Origin: CAYFJV01 sp964460605
GTDB taxonomy: Archaea > Nanobdellota > Nanobdellia > Woesearchaeales > GW2011-AR9
Direction: 5' to 3'
DNA length: 24,889 bases
Assembly: GCA_964460605.1 (NCBI GenBank)
Contig: CAYWPT010000012.1
Span: forward strand, 1 to 24,889
This document shows positions 14,273 through 21,292 of this stretch, one piece after another. The notes beneath the pieces were generated by a model, which made no database searches, had not been told where the DNA came from, and worked only from the letters and a program-made list of their open reading frames with translations. Both the position numbers and the translations under genes were made by a program. Position 1 is the stretch's first letter. Each line of letters starts with the position of its first letter.

Positions 14273-14752
14273 ATGGCCAAAATAAGTATAGACACACCAC
14301 TTGCAGAATTAACACTGCGTAGGTATGAAAAACCAAGTGTTGATGATAGAGACTTGGTTCGAAGATTATGCTTATCTTTAGGTTTACTTCAGCCAGGTGA
14401 TTCTCGAGATGTTGTAGTTGACGTATTCTATGTGTTATTAAAAGGAAGACAACGTAAAGAAGAATTACATTCTGAAGAAATCAAGAATTTAGTAATGGCT
14501 GAACGTAAAGAACGTGGTTTAGCTATGCTTGGAATTGCATCATCCAATATCCGCAGACAATTAAAACGTATGAAAGATTTACATTTGATTGAAACTAATG
14601 CTAATTTGTATAGAATCACAGAATTTGCTGATTTACATGAAATATTTGAAGACAAGATAGAAAATTTTATCTTAAATTCTGTAGTAACCAGAGTTAAAGA
14701 CTATTTAAAACATGTTGATAAAGAATTCTCTGAGATCAAAAAAGAAAAATAA
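14273..14752 (+). CDS. Small probable winged-helix protein, function unknown
   Basis: This protein has 159 residues. The opening MAKISIDTPLAELTLRRYEK and the LCLSLGLLQPGDSRDVVVDV segment look like a conserved archaeal family, but I cannot name it. The middle (about 60-125) is helical and ends in the pattern SNIRRQLKRMKDLHLIETNANLYRITEF, which reads as a recognition helix plus wing of a winged helix-turn-helix. A DNA- or RNA-binding role is therefore likely but unproven. ATG 14273 is chosen because the residues upstream in the same frame come from the hairpin element in another reading frame. The gene follows the uORF stop by 2 nt, and its only Shine-Dalgarno-like AGGGG lies inside the last leader hairpin, so expression may depend on translation of the uORF. 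Confidence 0.75.
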   Translation: MAKISIDTPLAELTLRRYEKPSVDDRDLVRRLCLSLGLLQPGDSRDVVVDVFYVLLKGRQRKEELHSEEIKNLVMAERKERGLAMLGIASSNIRRQLKRMKDLHLIETNANLYRITEFADLHEIFEDKIENFILNSVVTRVKDYLKHVDKEFSEIKKEK

Positions 14753-14777
14753 TTGTTAAAAAGATTAGAAATAAATT

Positions 14778-15038
14778 TTAAATAATATCTTCTTCAGCTA
14801 CAACGATGAAGTCACCAGTTGCAATTACTGCTGAAAATGGGATTAAAATTTGATTGTCCTTATTTCTTTCTAATTCCATCCTATCTGTATAAGAAGTTGG
14901 ATTTCTTAACACTAAATGAATTAGCTCACCTGAGCCTACCTCAAAAATCATATCTCCGATATCCCCAAACTTTTTCCCGGATTTTGAAACTATTGTTTTA
15001 CCGAGTAGTTCTCTAGAATAATTTTTTTCTTTTTCCAT
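14778..15038 (-). CDS. PRC-barrel domain protein
   Basis: This is an 86-residue single PRC-barrel domain. The barrel pattern is clear: SRELLGKTIVSKSGKKFGDI (strand-turn-strand), then DMIFEVGSGELIHLVLRNP, then ILIPFSAVIATGDFIVVAEE. Archaeal stand-alone PRC-barrel proteins are widespread; roles in RNA metabolism and cell division (CdpB type) have been proposed or shown for some members. There is no membrane segment. ATG 15038 is chosen because the strong Shine-Dalgarno AGGTGAGGG lies 8 nt before it and would overlap the alternative GTG start at 15053. A TATA box at 15091-15100 gives a leader of about 32 nt. It converges on the winged-helix gene with a 25-nt gap. Confidence 0.85.
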   Translation of the reverse strand: MEKEKNYSRELLGKTIVSKSGKKFGDIGDMIFEVGSGELIHLVLRNPTSYTDRMELERNKDNQILIPFSAVIATGDFIVVAEEDII

Positions 15039-15090
15039 ACTGCTATCCCTCACCTAAATATAATTACCTCATAAAAAATAGTGGGAAAGA

Positions 15091-15100
15091 CTTTTATAAA
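15091..15100 (-). promoter_or_regulatory. TATA box for the PRC-barrel gene
   Basis: The minus strand reads TTTATAAAAG, about 25 nt upstream of a predicted start near 15070, which is 32 nt before the ATG. Confidence 0.5.
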
Positions 15101-15170
15101 CTTTTTGGTAAAGTAATCTCAGTTCTTTGGGGCATATTTTAAGAAAATAAGAGTTGAAGAAAATAAGAAT

Positions 15171-15179
15171 AAAAAAAAA
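15171..15179 (-). terminator. T9 tract terminator of the cadherin-like surface gene
   Basis: On the minus strand a run of nine T lies 7 nt past the stop codon of the gene ending at 15187 and is followed by further T-rich sequence (ATTCTTATTTTC). This fits archaeal U-tract termination. Confidence 0.55.
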
Positions 15180-15186
15180 TGAAAAA

Positions 15187-17463
15187 TTAGCGTCTTCTCA
15201 TACCGCTTACCATTAAAGCGAATAAGAACACAACTAAAGCAAATGCTATTACAACTGCAGCAATTAACCATGAAACACTTCTAATTGCATCCCAAGTTAA
15301 GTCACTAGCACCAGTATAACTTACAGCACCAGTTGTACCAGTTGGAGGAGTAATAGTTGTTACCACTACTTCCCTATCTGATTCATCATCGTTTGATGTG
15401 CTGGTAGTGGTTCCTGTGCTTGTTGAACCGCTAGTTGTAACTGAAGTTGAGCTTCCAAGATCTCCAGAGAGGTCATTAAAGTCAGCTCTTGGGTCACGAG
15501 GACCGTTTTCAACTACTTCTTTAACATCATCTAAAAGTTCTTGAGCATCTTCTTCAAGATCTTGTAATCTGTCTTCAAGGTCTTCTTGTAGATCATCATC
15601 AAGAGAGTTATCATCTTCAATGTCATCTAAAAGATCCTTAACATCTTCAACAAGTTGACCTACATCATCTTCAAGGTCATCTAAGCCATCTTCTGCATCG
15701 TCTTGATCATCACCATCATCATCTTCGATTGCATCCCTTAGATCATCTTCAAGATCATCAAATAAATCTTCATATTCATCATAAAGATCTTCTAAATCAA
15801 CAACATCTTGTTCTTCTTCACTTAGTTCTTCTTCTACAGTGATTGTAAAAGTAGCTGTAGTTGAATCTGTCCCATCACTTGCAGTAACAGTTACTGTATG
15901 GGTTCCTTCATCAGCTACTAATGGACTCCAAGTAATAGTATATGTGTTATCACCATTATCTGAAAAATCGCTAGTTGAGCTAAGATCTAAAGTTGTAGTT
16001 GTACACCCACTTGTACAAGCTACACTTGCATCTACAGTTAAACTGTCTCCTTCAGCATCACTTACACTAAAAGTGTAAGTATTTGTTTTAGCATAGTAAA
16101 ATGTTTGATCTACTGCACTAATTACAGGAGCATCGTTAACATCTGTTACTGTTACAGTAAACTGAGTAGTTACAGTATCAACACCATCAGTTGCAGTAAT
16201 TTCAATTGTATGGCTACCAACATCATCGTTAGTAGGAGTCCATTCTAAATCGAAACCATCATCAACAGTTTGGCTGCTTGTTAAACTTGCACTTGAGTCA
16301 AAGGTACTTGTTGTACCGAAGGTTAAAGTTGAGCTTGTTTCTGTAGCACTGATAGTCAAACTATCTCCATCATCATCAACAACAACAAAAGTTGCTGTGT
16401 ATGTGCTGTCTTCAGCCACACTTGAATCTGCAATTAAATCAGTTAAAACAGGAGCACTGTTTTGATCTAAAGTTACAGTAAAGCTATCTTCAACTACTTC
16501 TCCAGCAAGATCTTCAATGGTCACATCAACAGTAATTGTTTCATCAACAATTTCATCTGCATCAGGTGTCCAAGTAATTAAACCATCTGAATCAATATCA
16601 AAATCAGTTAAACCACTAAAGTCTGATCCTATAGTAAAATCTAAATCTTCACTTGCATCAACATAAAGGTCAATATCTTCAAATTCTACTTGTAATTCGA
16701 AATCAACCCCTTCGCTTTCTGAAACGCTAATACTTTGATCAGTAATTTCAGTAATAGTTGGAACATCGTTTACATTTTCTACAGTAAGAACATATCCAAT
16801 AGTGTCTTCTCCACCATCAGTATCAGTTACTGTAATTGTAAAAGTGTGTTCACCAACATCTTGGTTACTAGGTACCCAATCAGCTAAAGTCGCACTTCCG
16901 CCAGTATCATCCAAGTATGAACTTTCAAAAGTTGATGTTAAATCACTTAAACTGTCAAATGAGTCTTCTGTGATTGTAATATCTAATTCATCACTATCAT
17001 CTTCTTCATCACTTACAATGAAAAGAATAGTTGAAATTTTTTCATCTTGTGAGATTATATCTGCATCACTAGTTGAAGTGATTTCAGGTAAATCATTTAC
17101 TTCTTCAACAGTAATGGTTATTGTTTCTTCACTTGTTTCAGTTGCAGTACTATCATCGGTTGCAGTAATTGTAATTACATGCTCCCCAATATCTGCTTCT
17201 ACAGGTTCCCAGTATAAATTAAATGAGTCTGTTCCTGCAGTAAAAATATCTGCAATATCTGTTAAAGTGTCACTTGAATCAATCACTGCTGTAAATGTAA
17301 TGCTATCTCCATCAGCATCTAAAGCAGGAATTGTTTCATCTAAAATTCCATCTTCATCAACACTTAAATCTGAGATTACAAAAATTGGAGCATCAGCTAC
17401 AACTAAAGCAGAACCTAGAACTAAAAGCATTGCAAAGATTGCTAATAATTTGTTAAAATTCAT
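15187..17463 (-). CDS. Membrane-anchored cadherin-like repeat surface protein with an acidic helical stalk
   Basis: This is a 758-residue exported surface protein. A signal peptide (LLAIFAMLLVLGSALVVADA) is followed by five cadherin/Ig-like beta domains of about 100 residues, marked by ND/NxAP-V openings, DxDGDS calcium-type motifs and SHTIEITATDG-type closing strands. Residues at about 543-655 form an extraordinarily acidic helical region with repeated D-L-E-D-D-L/LLDD spacing. A Ser/Thr-rich stalk, one transmembrane helix and a GMRRR stop-transfer tail end the protein. It probably projects from the membrane as an adhesin or S-layer-associated protein. ATG 17463 is chosen because GAGGT lies 10 nt upstream and it gives a clean signal peptide. 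The TATA box is at 17531-17540, and the Shine-Dalgarno sits in a small hairpin. Confidence 0.85.
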   Translation of the reverse strand: MNFNKLLAIFAMLLVLGSALVVADAPIFVISDLSVDEDGILDETIPALDADGDSITFTAVIDSSDTLTDIADIFTAGTDSFNLYWEPVEADIGEHVITITATDDSTATETSEETITITVEEVNDLPEITSTSDADIISQDEKISTILFIVSDEEDDSDELDITITEDSFDSLSDLTSTFESSYLDDTGGSATLADWVPSNQDVGEHTFTITVTDTDGGEDTIGYVLTVENVNDVPTITEITDQSISVSESEGVDFELQVEFEDIDLYVDASEDLDFTIGSDFSGLTDFDIDSDGLITWTPDADEIVDETITVDVTIEDLAGEVVEDSFTVTLDQNSAPVLTDLIADSSVAEDSTYTATFVVVDDDGDSLTISATETSSTLTFGTTSTFDSSASLTSSQTVDDGFDLEWTPTNDDVGSHTIEITATDGVDTVTTQFTVTVTDVNDAPVISAVDQTFYYAKTNTYTFSVSDAEGDSLTVDASVACTSGCTTTTLDLSSTSDFSDNGDNTYTITWSPLVADEGTHTVTVTASDGTDSTTATFTITVEEELSEEEQDVVDLEDLYDEYEDLFDDLEDDLRDAIEDDDGDDQDDAEDGLDDLEDDVGQLVEDVKDLLDDIEDDNSLDDDLQEDLEDRLQDLEEDAQELLDDVKEVVENGPRDPRADFNDLSGDLGSSTSVTTSGSTSTGTTTSTSNDDESDREVVVTTITPPTGTTGAVSYTGASDLTWDAIRSVSWLIAAVVIAFALVVFLFALMVSGMRRR

Positions 17464-17530
17464 TTTTTCTTTACCTCGGTAAAAGTTTATTTTATACACG
17501 TGTTTTAATAGTCGTTTAGAAACGCTTCCC

Positions 17531-17540
17531 TTTATAAATA
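17531..17540 (-). promoter_or_regulatory. TATA box for the cadherin-like surface gene
   Basis: The minus strand reads TATTTATAAA. The predicted transcription start near 17508 gives a ~45-nt leader. Confidence 0.5.
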
Positions 17541-17573
17541 TTGTGTAACAAATGCTACTTCAGAGTAACAACA

Positions 17574-18050
17574 CTAAAATATGGTCTCTCCACGATGAAT
17601 TTTAGGTAGAAAATTAAGAATTTTTCCTTCTTTGAGCTTAGAACTAGCAAAAATTTGACCTTTATAGCTTAAAAGTACATGTTTTGTCTCACTTTCTTCT
17701 GGTTTATTAATATCAATACCATGGTAATAGCTTCTCATCTCTGGCATAGTAAATTCAATGACATTTGAGAGTTCTTTTCCGTTTTTCTTTGCTTCCTGAG
17801 CAAATAACTGGGCTCCTTCTAGGCTTAATCTTAAATGGTCATGCTTTTTTTCGGCAAAATAGATGCCAAATCTATCAGTTTTGAGCTTATCTAAGGGCAA
17901 CCTAGCAATATCCTTGTTCACTAAAAAGATCTTTCCTTTAGCATTCTCTAAGTAAGCATAATCACCTTCTAAAGCATAAGAAAATTGCTTCTTTAAAATG
18001 GCCTTAAATTCTTTGACTTCCTTACTTTTAAGAATCTTTAATCTTTCCAT
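17574..18050 (-). CDS. PUA-domain RNA-binding protein, NOL1/NOP2/fmu (RsmF-tail) type
   Basis: This 158-residue protein resembles the stand-alone archaeal form of the RNA-binding domain found at the C-terminus of RsmF/NOP2-type rRNA methyltransferases (COG3270 type). The N-terminal ~50 residues are an alpha/beta pre-PUA part (KEVKEFKAILKKQFSYAL, then YLENAKGKIFLVNKDI). Then come GIYFAEKKHDHLRLSLEGAQLF and a C-terminal PUA-like barrel ending HVLLSYKGQIFASSKLKEGK and ILNFLPKIHRG. The last two segments are the family's most recognisable parts. It probably binds rRNA or tRNA during maturation. The ATG at 18050 has no clear Shine-Dalgarno. The gene is not obviously linked to its neighbours. Confidence 0.75.
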   Translation of the reverse strand: MERLKILKSKEVKEFKAILKKQFSYALEGDYAYLENAKGKIFLVNKDIARLPLDKLKTDRFGIYFAEKKHDHLRLSLEGAQLFAQEAKKNGKELSNVIEFTMPEMRSYYHGIDINKPEESETKHVLLSYKGQIFASSKLKEGKILNFLPKIHRGETIF

Positions 18051-18108
18051 GGAGAGTTAAAACTAGTACTTCTTTAAGAAATTAACTAAAAATAAAATAA
18101 AAAATGCT

Positions 18109-18357
18109 TTATTTACAAGCGTATTTGGATAATCCCCAGATAATTACTAAGGTTCCGATAAATTGTGGCCAAGTTAACCATACTCTCCAACCATTAAGAA
18201 TGATTAGAATACCTAATATAATAAGCCATAAACTACTATAACAACTACCACCGATTTTTCCAGTAGTTACTACTTTTTTTGTTTTAGCAGGACTTGTTCT
18301 CCTTGAACTTGCTTTTTTTGGACTTGACCTTTTTTTAATTGATTTTCTTTTTGCCAT
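18109..18357 (-). CDS. Small membrane protein with a basic N-terminal tail
   Basis: These 82 residues split into a strongly basic, Ser/Lys/Arg-rich cytoplasmic tail (1-35; MAKRKSIKKRSSPKKASSRR) and two hydrophobic helices (about 43-58 and 64-78) joined by a short turn with Trp, Pro and Gln (WRVWLTWPQF). Positive charges before the first helix put the tail in the cytoplasm. The basic tail could touch nucleic acid, ribosomes or lipid head groups, but the function is unknown. The start is well supported by GAGGTG 8 nt before the ATG. Confidence 0.75.
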   Translation of the reverse strand: MAKRKSIKKRSSPKKASSRRTSPAKTKKVVTTGKIGGSCYSSLWLIILGILIILNGWRVWLTWPQFIGTLVIIWGLSKYACK

Positions 18358-18442
18358 ATAAATAACACCTCTTTGTATACCAGGATGAATGTTTTATGGT
18401 TTTTAAAACTTTTCTTTTGTTAGATAGATTGCAGCCAACATT

Positions 18443-19537
18443 TTAGAAGACATATTTCAGGAAATAGAGGAGATGTGGTTCTTTAATTAAGACATTTGTA
18501 ACTAAAGGGATAGGGTTATCTCTAGCATATTTAGTAAACACACTTTTTACTTTTTCTTGATTAACTAATTTGAGAAGATAATCCCAATCATCGTCGCTAA
18601 ATTTATCCATAATTCTTCTTATTTGTAAATGTAACCACAATTTTCTTCTCACTGGATCTAAGGCTTTGTGATAATTTTTCTTGTTAATAATAGAATCTAC
18701 AAGGATTTGAGCAGCATCTAAACCTGGAATTAAGCCACCTAGGGTTGTAGCTTTAACTTGTCCTGCTGCATCACCTAAAAGATAACAATTGTCCTTCTGC
18801 ATTCTTTGTTTGGTGCTGTATAAAGGGATAGTTCCCCCTTGCATCTCCTTGACTTCATTTTCTTTGAGATTATATTTCCCCATAAAAGCATCATATAATT
18901 TTCTACTATTTTTTTTACTTCCTAATCCTACCCTTGCAAGTGTTTTAGATTCAGGAACTACCCAAGCAAATAAGTCAGGACATAGGCTTTGAGAAAAGTA
19001 AGCAGTAAAATACTTCTCAGAAAAATCTCCTTTAATAACTGCTTGTACACCAAAGTAATTTTCTCTTGATTTTTCATATAAACCATAAGCTTTTGCTGTT
19101 TTAGATAAAGGACCATCAGCAGCAATAACAATATCTGGGCTTATTCTAATTTCCTTTTTGTTTTGAATATCTTTAATGATAAGATTTTTATTTTCTTTTC
19201 TTAAGAATGAATGTGATAGATGAATATTTGCTCCAGAATTAATTGCCAAATCTCCAAAGAATTGATCAAATTTAGTTCTACAGACAAGATACTCCTTTTG
19301 TGGAATTTTTATCTTATGATTGGGAGACTCTACCCTAATCTCAGAAAAAACATTCACTAAAAAATCATCCATGGGAAGCTGAAACTTATCAAAGTCTGCA
19401 CTCAGAAGCCCAGTACATTGAATAGGGTTTCCAATTTGGGCATGTTCTTCATAGATATCTACTTGATAACCACGTTTAGCTAGTAAATGACCTGTATAAT
19501 TTCCTATGGGTCCTGCTCCAATTATTGCTATTTTCAT
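18443..19537 (-). CDS. Geranylgeranyl reductase family flavoprotein
   Basis: This is a 364-residue FAD-dependent oxidoreductase of the geranylgeranyl reductase family; archaeal members saturate the isoprenoid chains of (di)geranylgeranylglyceryl lipids. The FAD-binding Rossmann motif is IIGAGPIGNY (G7-x-G9-x-x-G12) with an acidic strand end IYEE. VIAADGPLSKTAKAYG and YLLGDAAGQVKATTLGGLIPG (split around residue 257) are the second and third flavin-binding signatures. CTGL near residue 42 corresponds to the conserved Cys region of the family. The start has GGAG 6 nt upstream. If it acts on membrane lipids, the cell modifies or makes archaeal lipids, which many reduced archaea do not do. Other flavin oxygenase-like roles cannot be excluded. 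Confidence 0.82.
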   Translation of the reverse strand: MKIAIIGAGPIGNYTGHLLAKRGYQVDIYEEHAQIGNPIQCTGLLSADFDKFQLPMDDFLVNVFSEIRVESPNHKIKIPQKEYLVCRTKFDQFFGDLAINSGANIHLSHSFLRKENKNLIIKDIQNKKEIRISPDIVIAADGPLSKTAKAYGLYEKSRENYFGVQAVIKGDFSEKYFTAYFSQSLCPDLFAWVVPESKTLARVGLGSKKNSRKLYDAFMGKYNLKENEVKEMQGGTIPLYSTKQRMQKDNCYLLGDAAGQVKATTLGGLIPGLDAAQILVDSIINKKNYHKALDPVRRKLWLHLQIRRIMDKFSDDDWDYLLKLVNQEKVKSVFTKYARDNPIPLVTNVLIKEPHLLYFLKYVF

Positions 19538-19724
19538 TCTTTACTCCATTGATTATTTTCTAAGCTGCAGATAGTTAAATGCTTTGTGATATGATCAAAA
19601 TGAACACATTTTTAGCATGCAAAATTTCATTCTAATGGTGTCTTTTATATCTTATGAAATTTTTAACATAATTAAAAAAAAGGAGAAGTAGGTGTTATTA
19701 AAAATCTTCTTAAATAAAAAAAAA

Positions 19725-19776
19725 GGAAAAAATTTCAAAAGAAGATAAAAAGGAAAAGAATACTACTTTAGTAGTA
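19725..19776 (-). terminator. Hairpin plus U-tracts ending the S-layer-like gene
   Basis: TACTAC (19761-19766) and GTAGTA (19771-19776) form a stem with loop TTTA overlapping the last codons and stop of the gene ending at 19768. On the minus strand it is followed by several T-rich runs (TTCTTTTCCTTTTTATC and a longer poly-T further on), as expected for strong termination of a highly expressed gene. Confidence 0.5.
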
Positions 19777-21063
19777 TGCTTCTTCTTCATCTCTTCTTAA
19801 TCTTGTGAAACCGATAATTAAACCAATCACAACTAGTAATACAACTAGGATGATTAAAGCTAATTCTAATCCATTTCTCAAGTCGAAATCTGTTCCTGCA
19901 GTAGCATTTACACTAGCTCCAAGGGAGATTGTTTCGATAACTTGACCATTGTTACTTACAACAAGACTAGCAGTGTGAGCGCCAGAAGCGCTACTTGAAA
20001 CATCTACGTTTGCGTAAACAACTTGTGAATCACCGTTAGAACCTAATACAACAACGCTTTCACTTAAGCTAGCAGTTGACCAGTCACCAGTGGTTAATTC
20101 TAAGGTGTAAGTTTCGGATGAATCTCCTTCGTTAGTTAAAACTACAGTGTAAACAGCTCTTTCACCAGCAGATACAGTTTGTGATTCAGGACCAACAGCG
20201 ATTAAAACTCTTTCAGAGCTTGCTCCGCTACAGTATGAACCATCTAAAACAGTAATGGTGTATCTTTCGGTGGTTGATTCGTATCTATCGTATTCTGCAG
20301 TAACTTCCACAGTGTATTGCCCAGGAGCAGCACATTCTGGAATTTGTAAGAATAGTTCTTCAGTGTGTTCGTAAGCAACATATTCTCTGTTATCTTCAGT
20401 TTCGAAATCGTCTACGTAATCAGTTGCGCTTACTCCTAATTCAGGAATAGCTACAGTTACTTTAACTAAATCTTCATCGTTTTCTCCGTAGTTTTGAAGT
20501 AAAACAGTAGTTAATAAACTTCTACCAGCTTTAACTTCGCTTCCAGGTGAGAATACAACATCTTCGATTGCAACACCGTTAGCAACAGGTTCGATTCCTA
20601 AAGCGTAAGTTGCTTCAGCAATTGATCCAACTGTGTTAATGTCATCAATCACGATTTCAAGACTAGCTTCTACTTCATCTAAGAATACAGGTAATGGGAT
20701 TGTTAAATCAATAACTTTTACTCTACCGTATTTAATATCAAAAGATTCACTTTCATCTTCTAAATCTACGTAATCGTCAAATTCATAACCAAACAATTCT
20801 GCTTCTACTTGAACATTTTCAAGGTCTACACCATAAAAGGTAACACCGTCATCTGTTCTTTCAGCAACGTTACGGATGGTCACTTCGATGTCTAGGTCTT
20901 CCCCTTCTTCAACTTCGAGAAGGAAAGAATCTAAGTCATCAATATCTACACCATTAACTTCTACATTGTCGATTTGAATATCGCCAACATCTGCGAAAGC
21001 AGTTGAAGCAAACAGTACAGTCATTAGAGCAAATAATGCCACTAAACTTAGTATTTTTTTCAT
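19768..21063 (-). CDS. S-layer-like membrane-anchored surface protein
   Basis: This 431-residue exported protein is a strong candidate for the main S-layer or surface-lattice subunit. A signal peptide (LSLVALFALMTVLFASTAFA, cleaved near residue 24) is followed by acidic beta-sandwich domains. The first (about 25-145) opens VGDIQIDNVEVNGVDIDDLD and contains DIEVTIRN. The second (about 155-275) has NYGENDEDLVKVTVAIPELGVS and a closing GQYTVEVTAEYDRYES. The third (about 285-385) is CARDB/NEW3-like (SAGERAVYTVVLTNEGDSSE). One transmembrane helix and a short tail RLRRDEEEAYY end it. The Shine-Dalgarno GGAGGA lies 9 nt before the ATG, and the ~150-nt leader contains several hairpins. A strong terminator follows. 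The function is inferred from architecture, not from a named family. Confidence 0.8.
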   Translation of the reverse strand: MKKILSLVALFALMTVLFASTAFADVGDIQIDNVEVNGVDIDDLDSFLLEVEEGEDLDIEVTIRNVAERTDDGVTFYGVDLENVQVEAELFGYEFDDYVDLEDESESFDIKYGRVKVIDLTIPLPVFLDEVEASLEIVIDDINTVGSIAEATYALGIEPVANGVAIEDVVFSPGSEVKAGRSLLTTVLLQNYGENDEDLVKVTVAIPELGVSATDYVDDFETEDNREYVAYEHTEELFLQIPECAAPGQYTVEVTAEYDRYESTTERYTITVLDGSYCSGASSERVLIAVGPESQTVSAGERAVYTVVLTNEGDSSETYTLELTTGDWSTASLSESVVVLGSNGDSQVVYANVDVSSSASGAHTASLVVSNNGQVIETISLGASVNATAGTDFDLRNGLELALIILVVLLVVIGLIIGFTRLRRDEEEAYY

Positions 21064-21083
21064 TTTTTATCTTCCTCCAAAAT

Positions 21084-21197
21084 CCTTTCAAAAAGGTCTT
21101 GAATATTATTTTTTGTTATTTAAAATTCCCAAGGAATTTTTCATTCAAAAATGGTCTTTCAAACATTTTTGTTATTCACCAGTAGCAATAGCACTGG
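21084..21197 (-). promoter_or_regulatory. Multi-hairpin 5' leader of the S-layer-like gene
   Basis: Four inverted repeats lie in the ~150-nt leader: CCAGT 21179-21183 with ACTGG 21193-21197; CAAAAATG 21146-21153 with CATTTTTG 21164-21171; AAAATTCC 21122-21129 with GGAATTTT 21133-21140 (loop 3 nt); and CCTTT 21084-21088 with AAAGG 21092-21096 (loop 3 nt). The sequence is unrelated to the two repeated leader elements, but the serial short-loop design is similar. It could stabilise the mRNA or control translation. Confidence 0.55.
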
Positions 21198-21233
21198 CTC
21201 TTTACCCTCAAAGTTTGCACCACTATTTAAAGT

Positions 21234-21241
21234 TTGTGGTA
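21234..21241 (-). promoter_or_regulatory. TATA-like box for the S-layer-like gene
   Basis: The minus strand reads TTTAAATA, in the gap between this gene and the upstream 911-aa gene. The predicted start near 21212 includes all four leader hairpins. Confidence 0.45.
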
Positions 21242-21292
21242 CAATGAGTATCTATAAGTAGTTACACTTAAAGACCTTCTGAGCGACCCCCT

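Noticed and set aside
15500..15830. Regularly repeated short motifs that might suggest a CRISPR-like or satellite array
   Set aside because: The periodicity is that of Asp-Glu-Leu codons in an acidic helix; there are no identical direct repeats with unique spacers.
19610..19660. TTTTTAGCATGC at 19610 as a third copy of the leader element
   Set aside because: Only about 12 bases match the boundary before the second hairpin of copy 1; no AGAAAGAC/GTCTTTCT stem or following hairpins are present.
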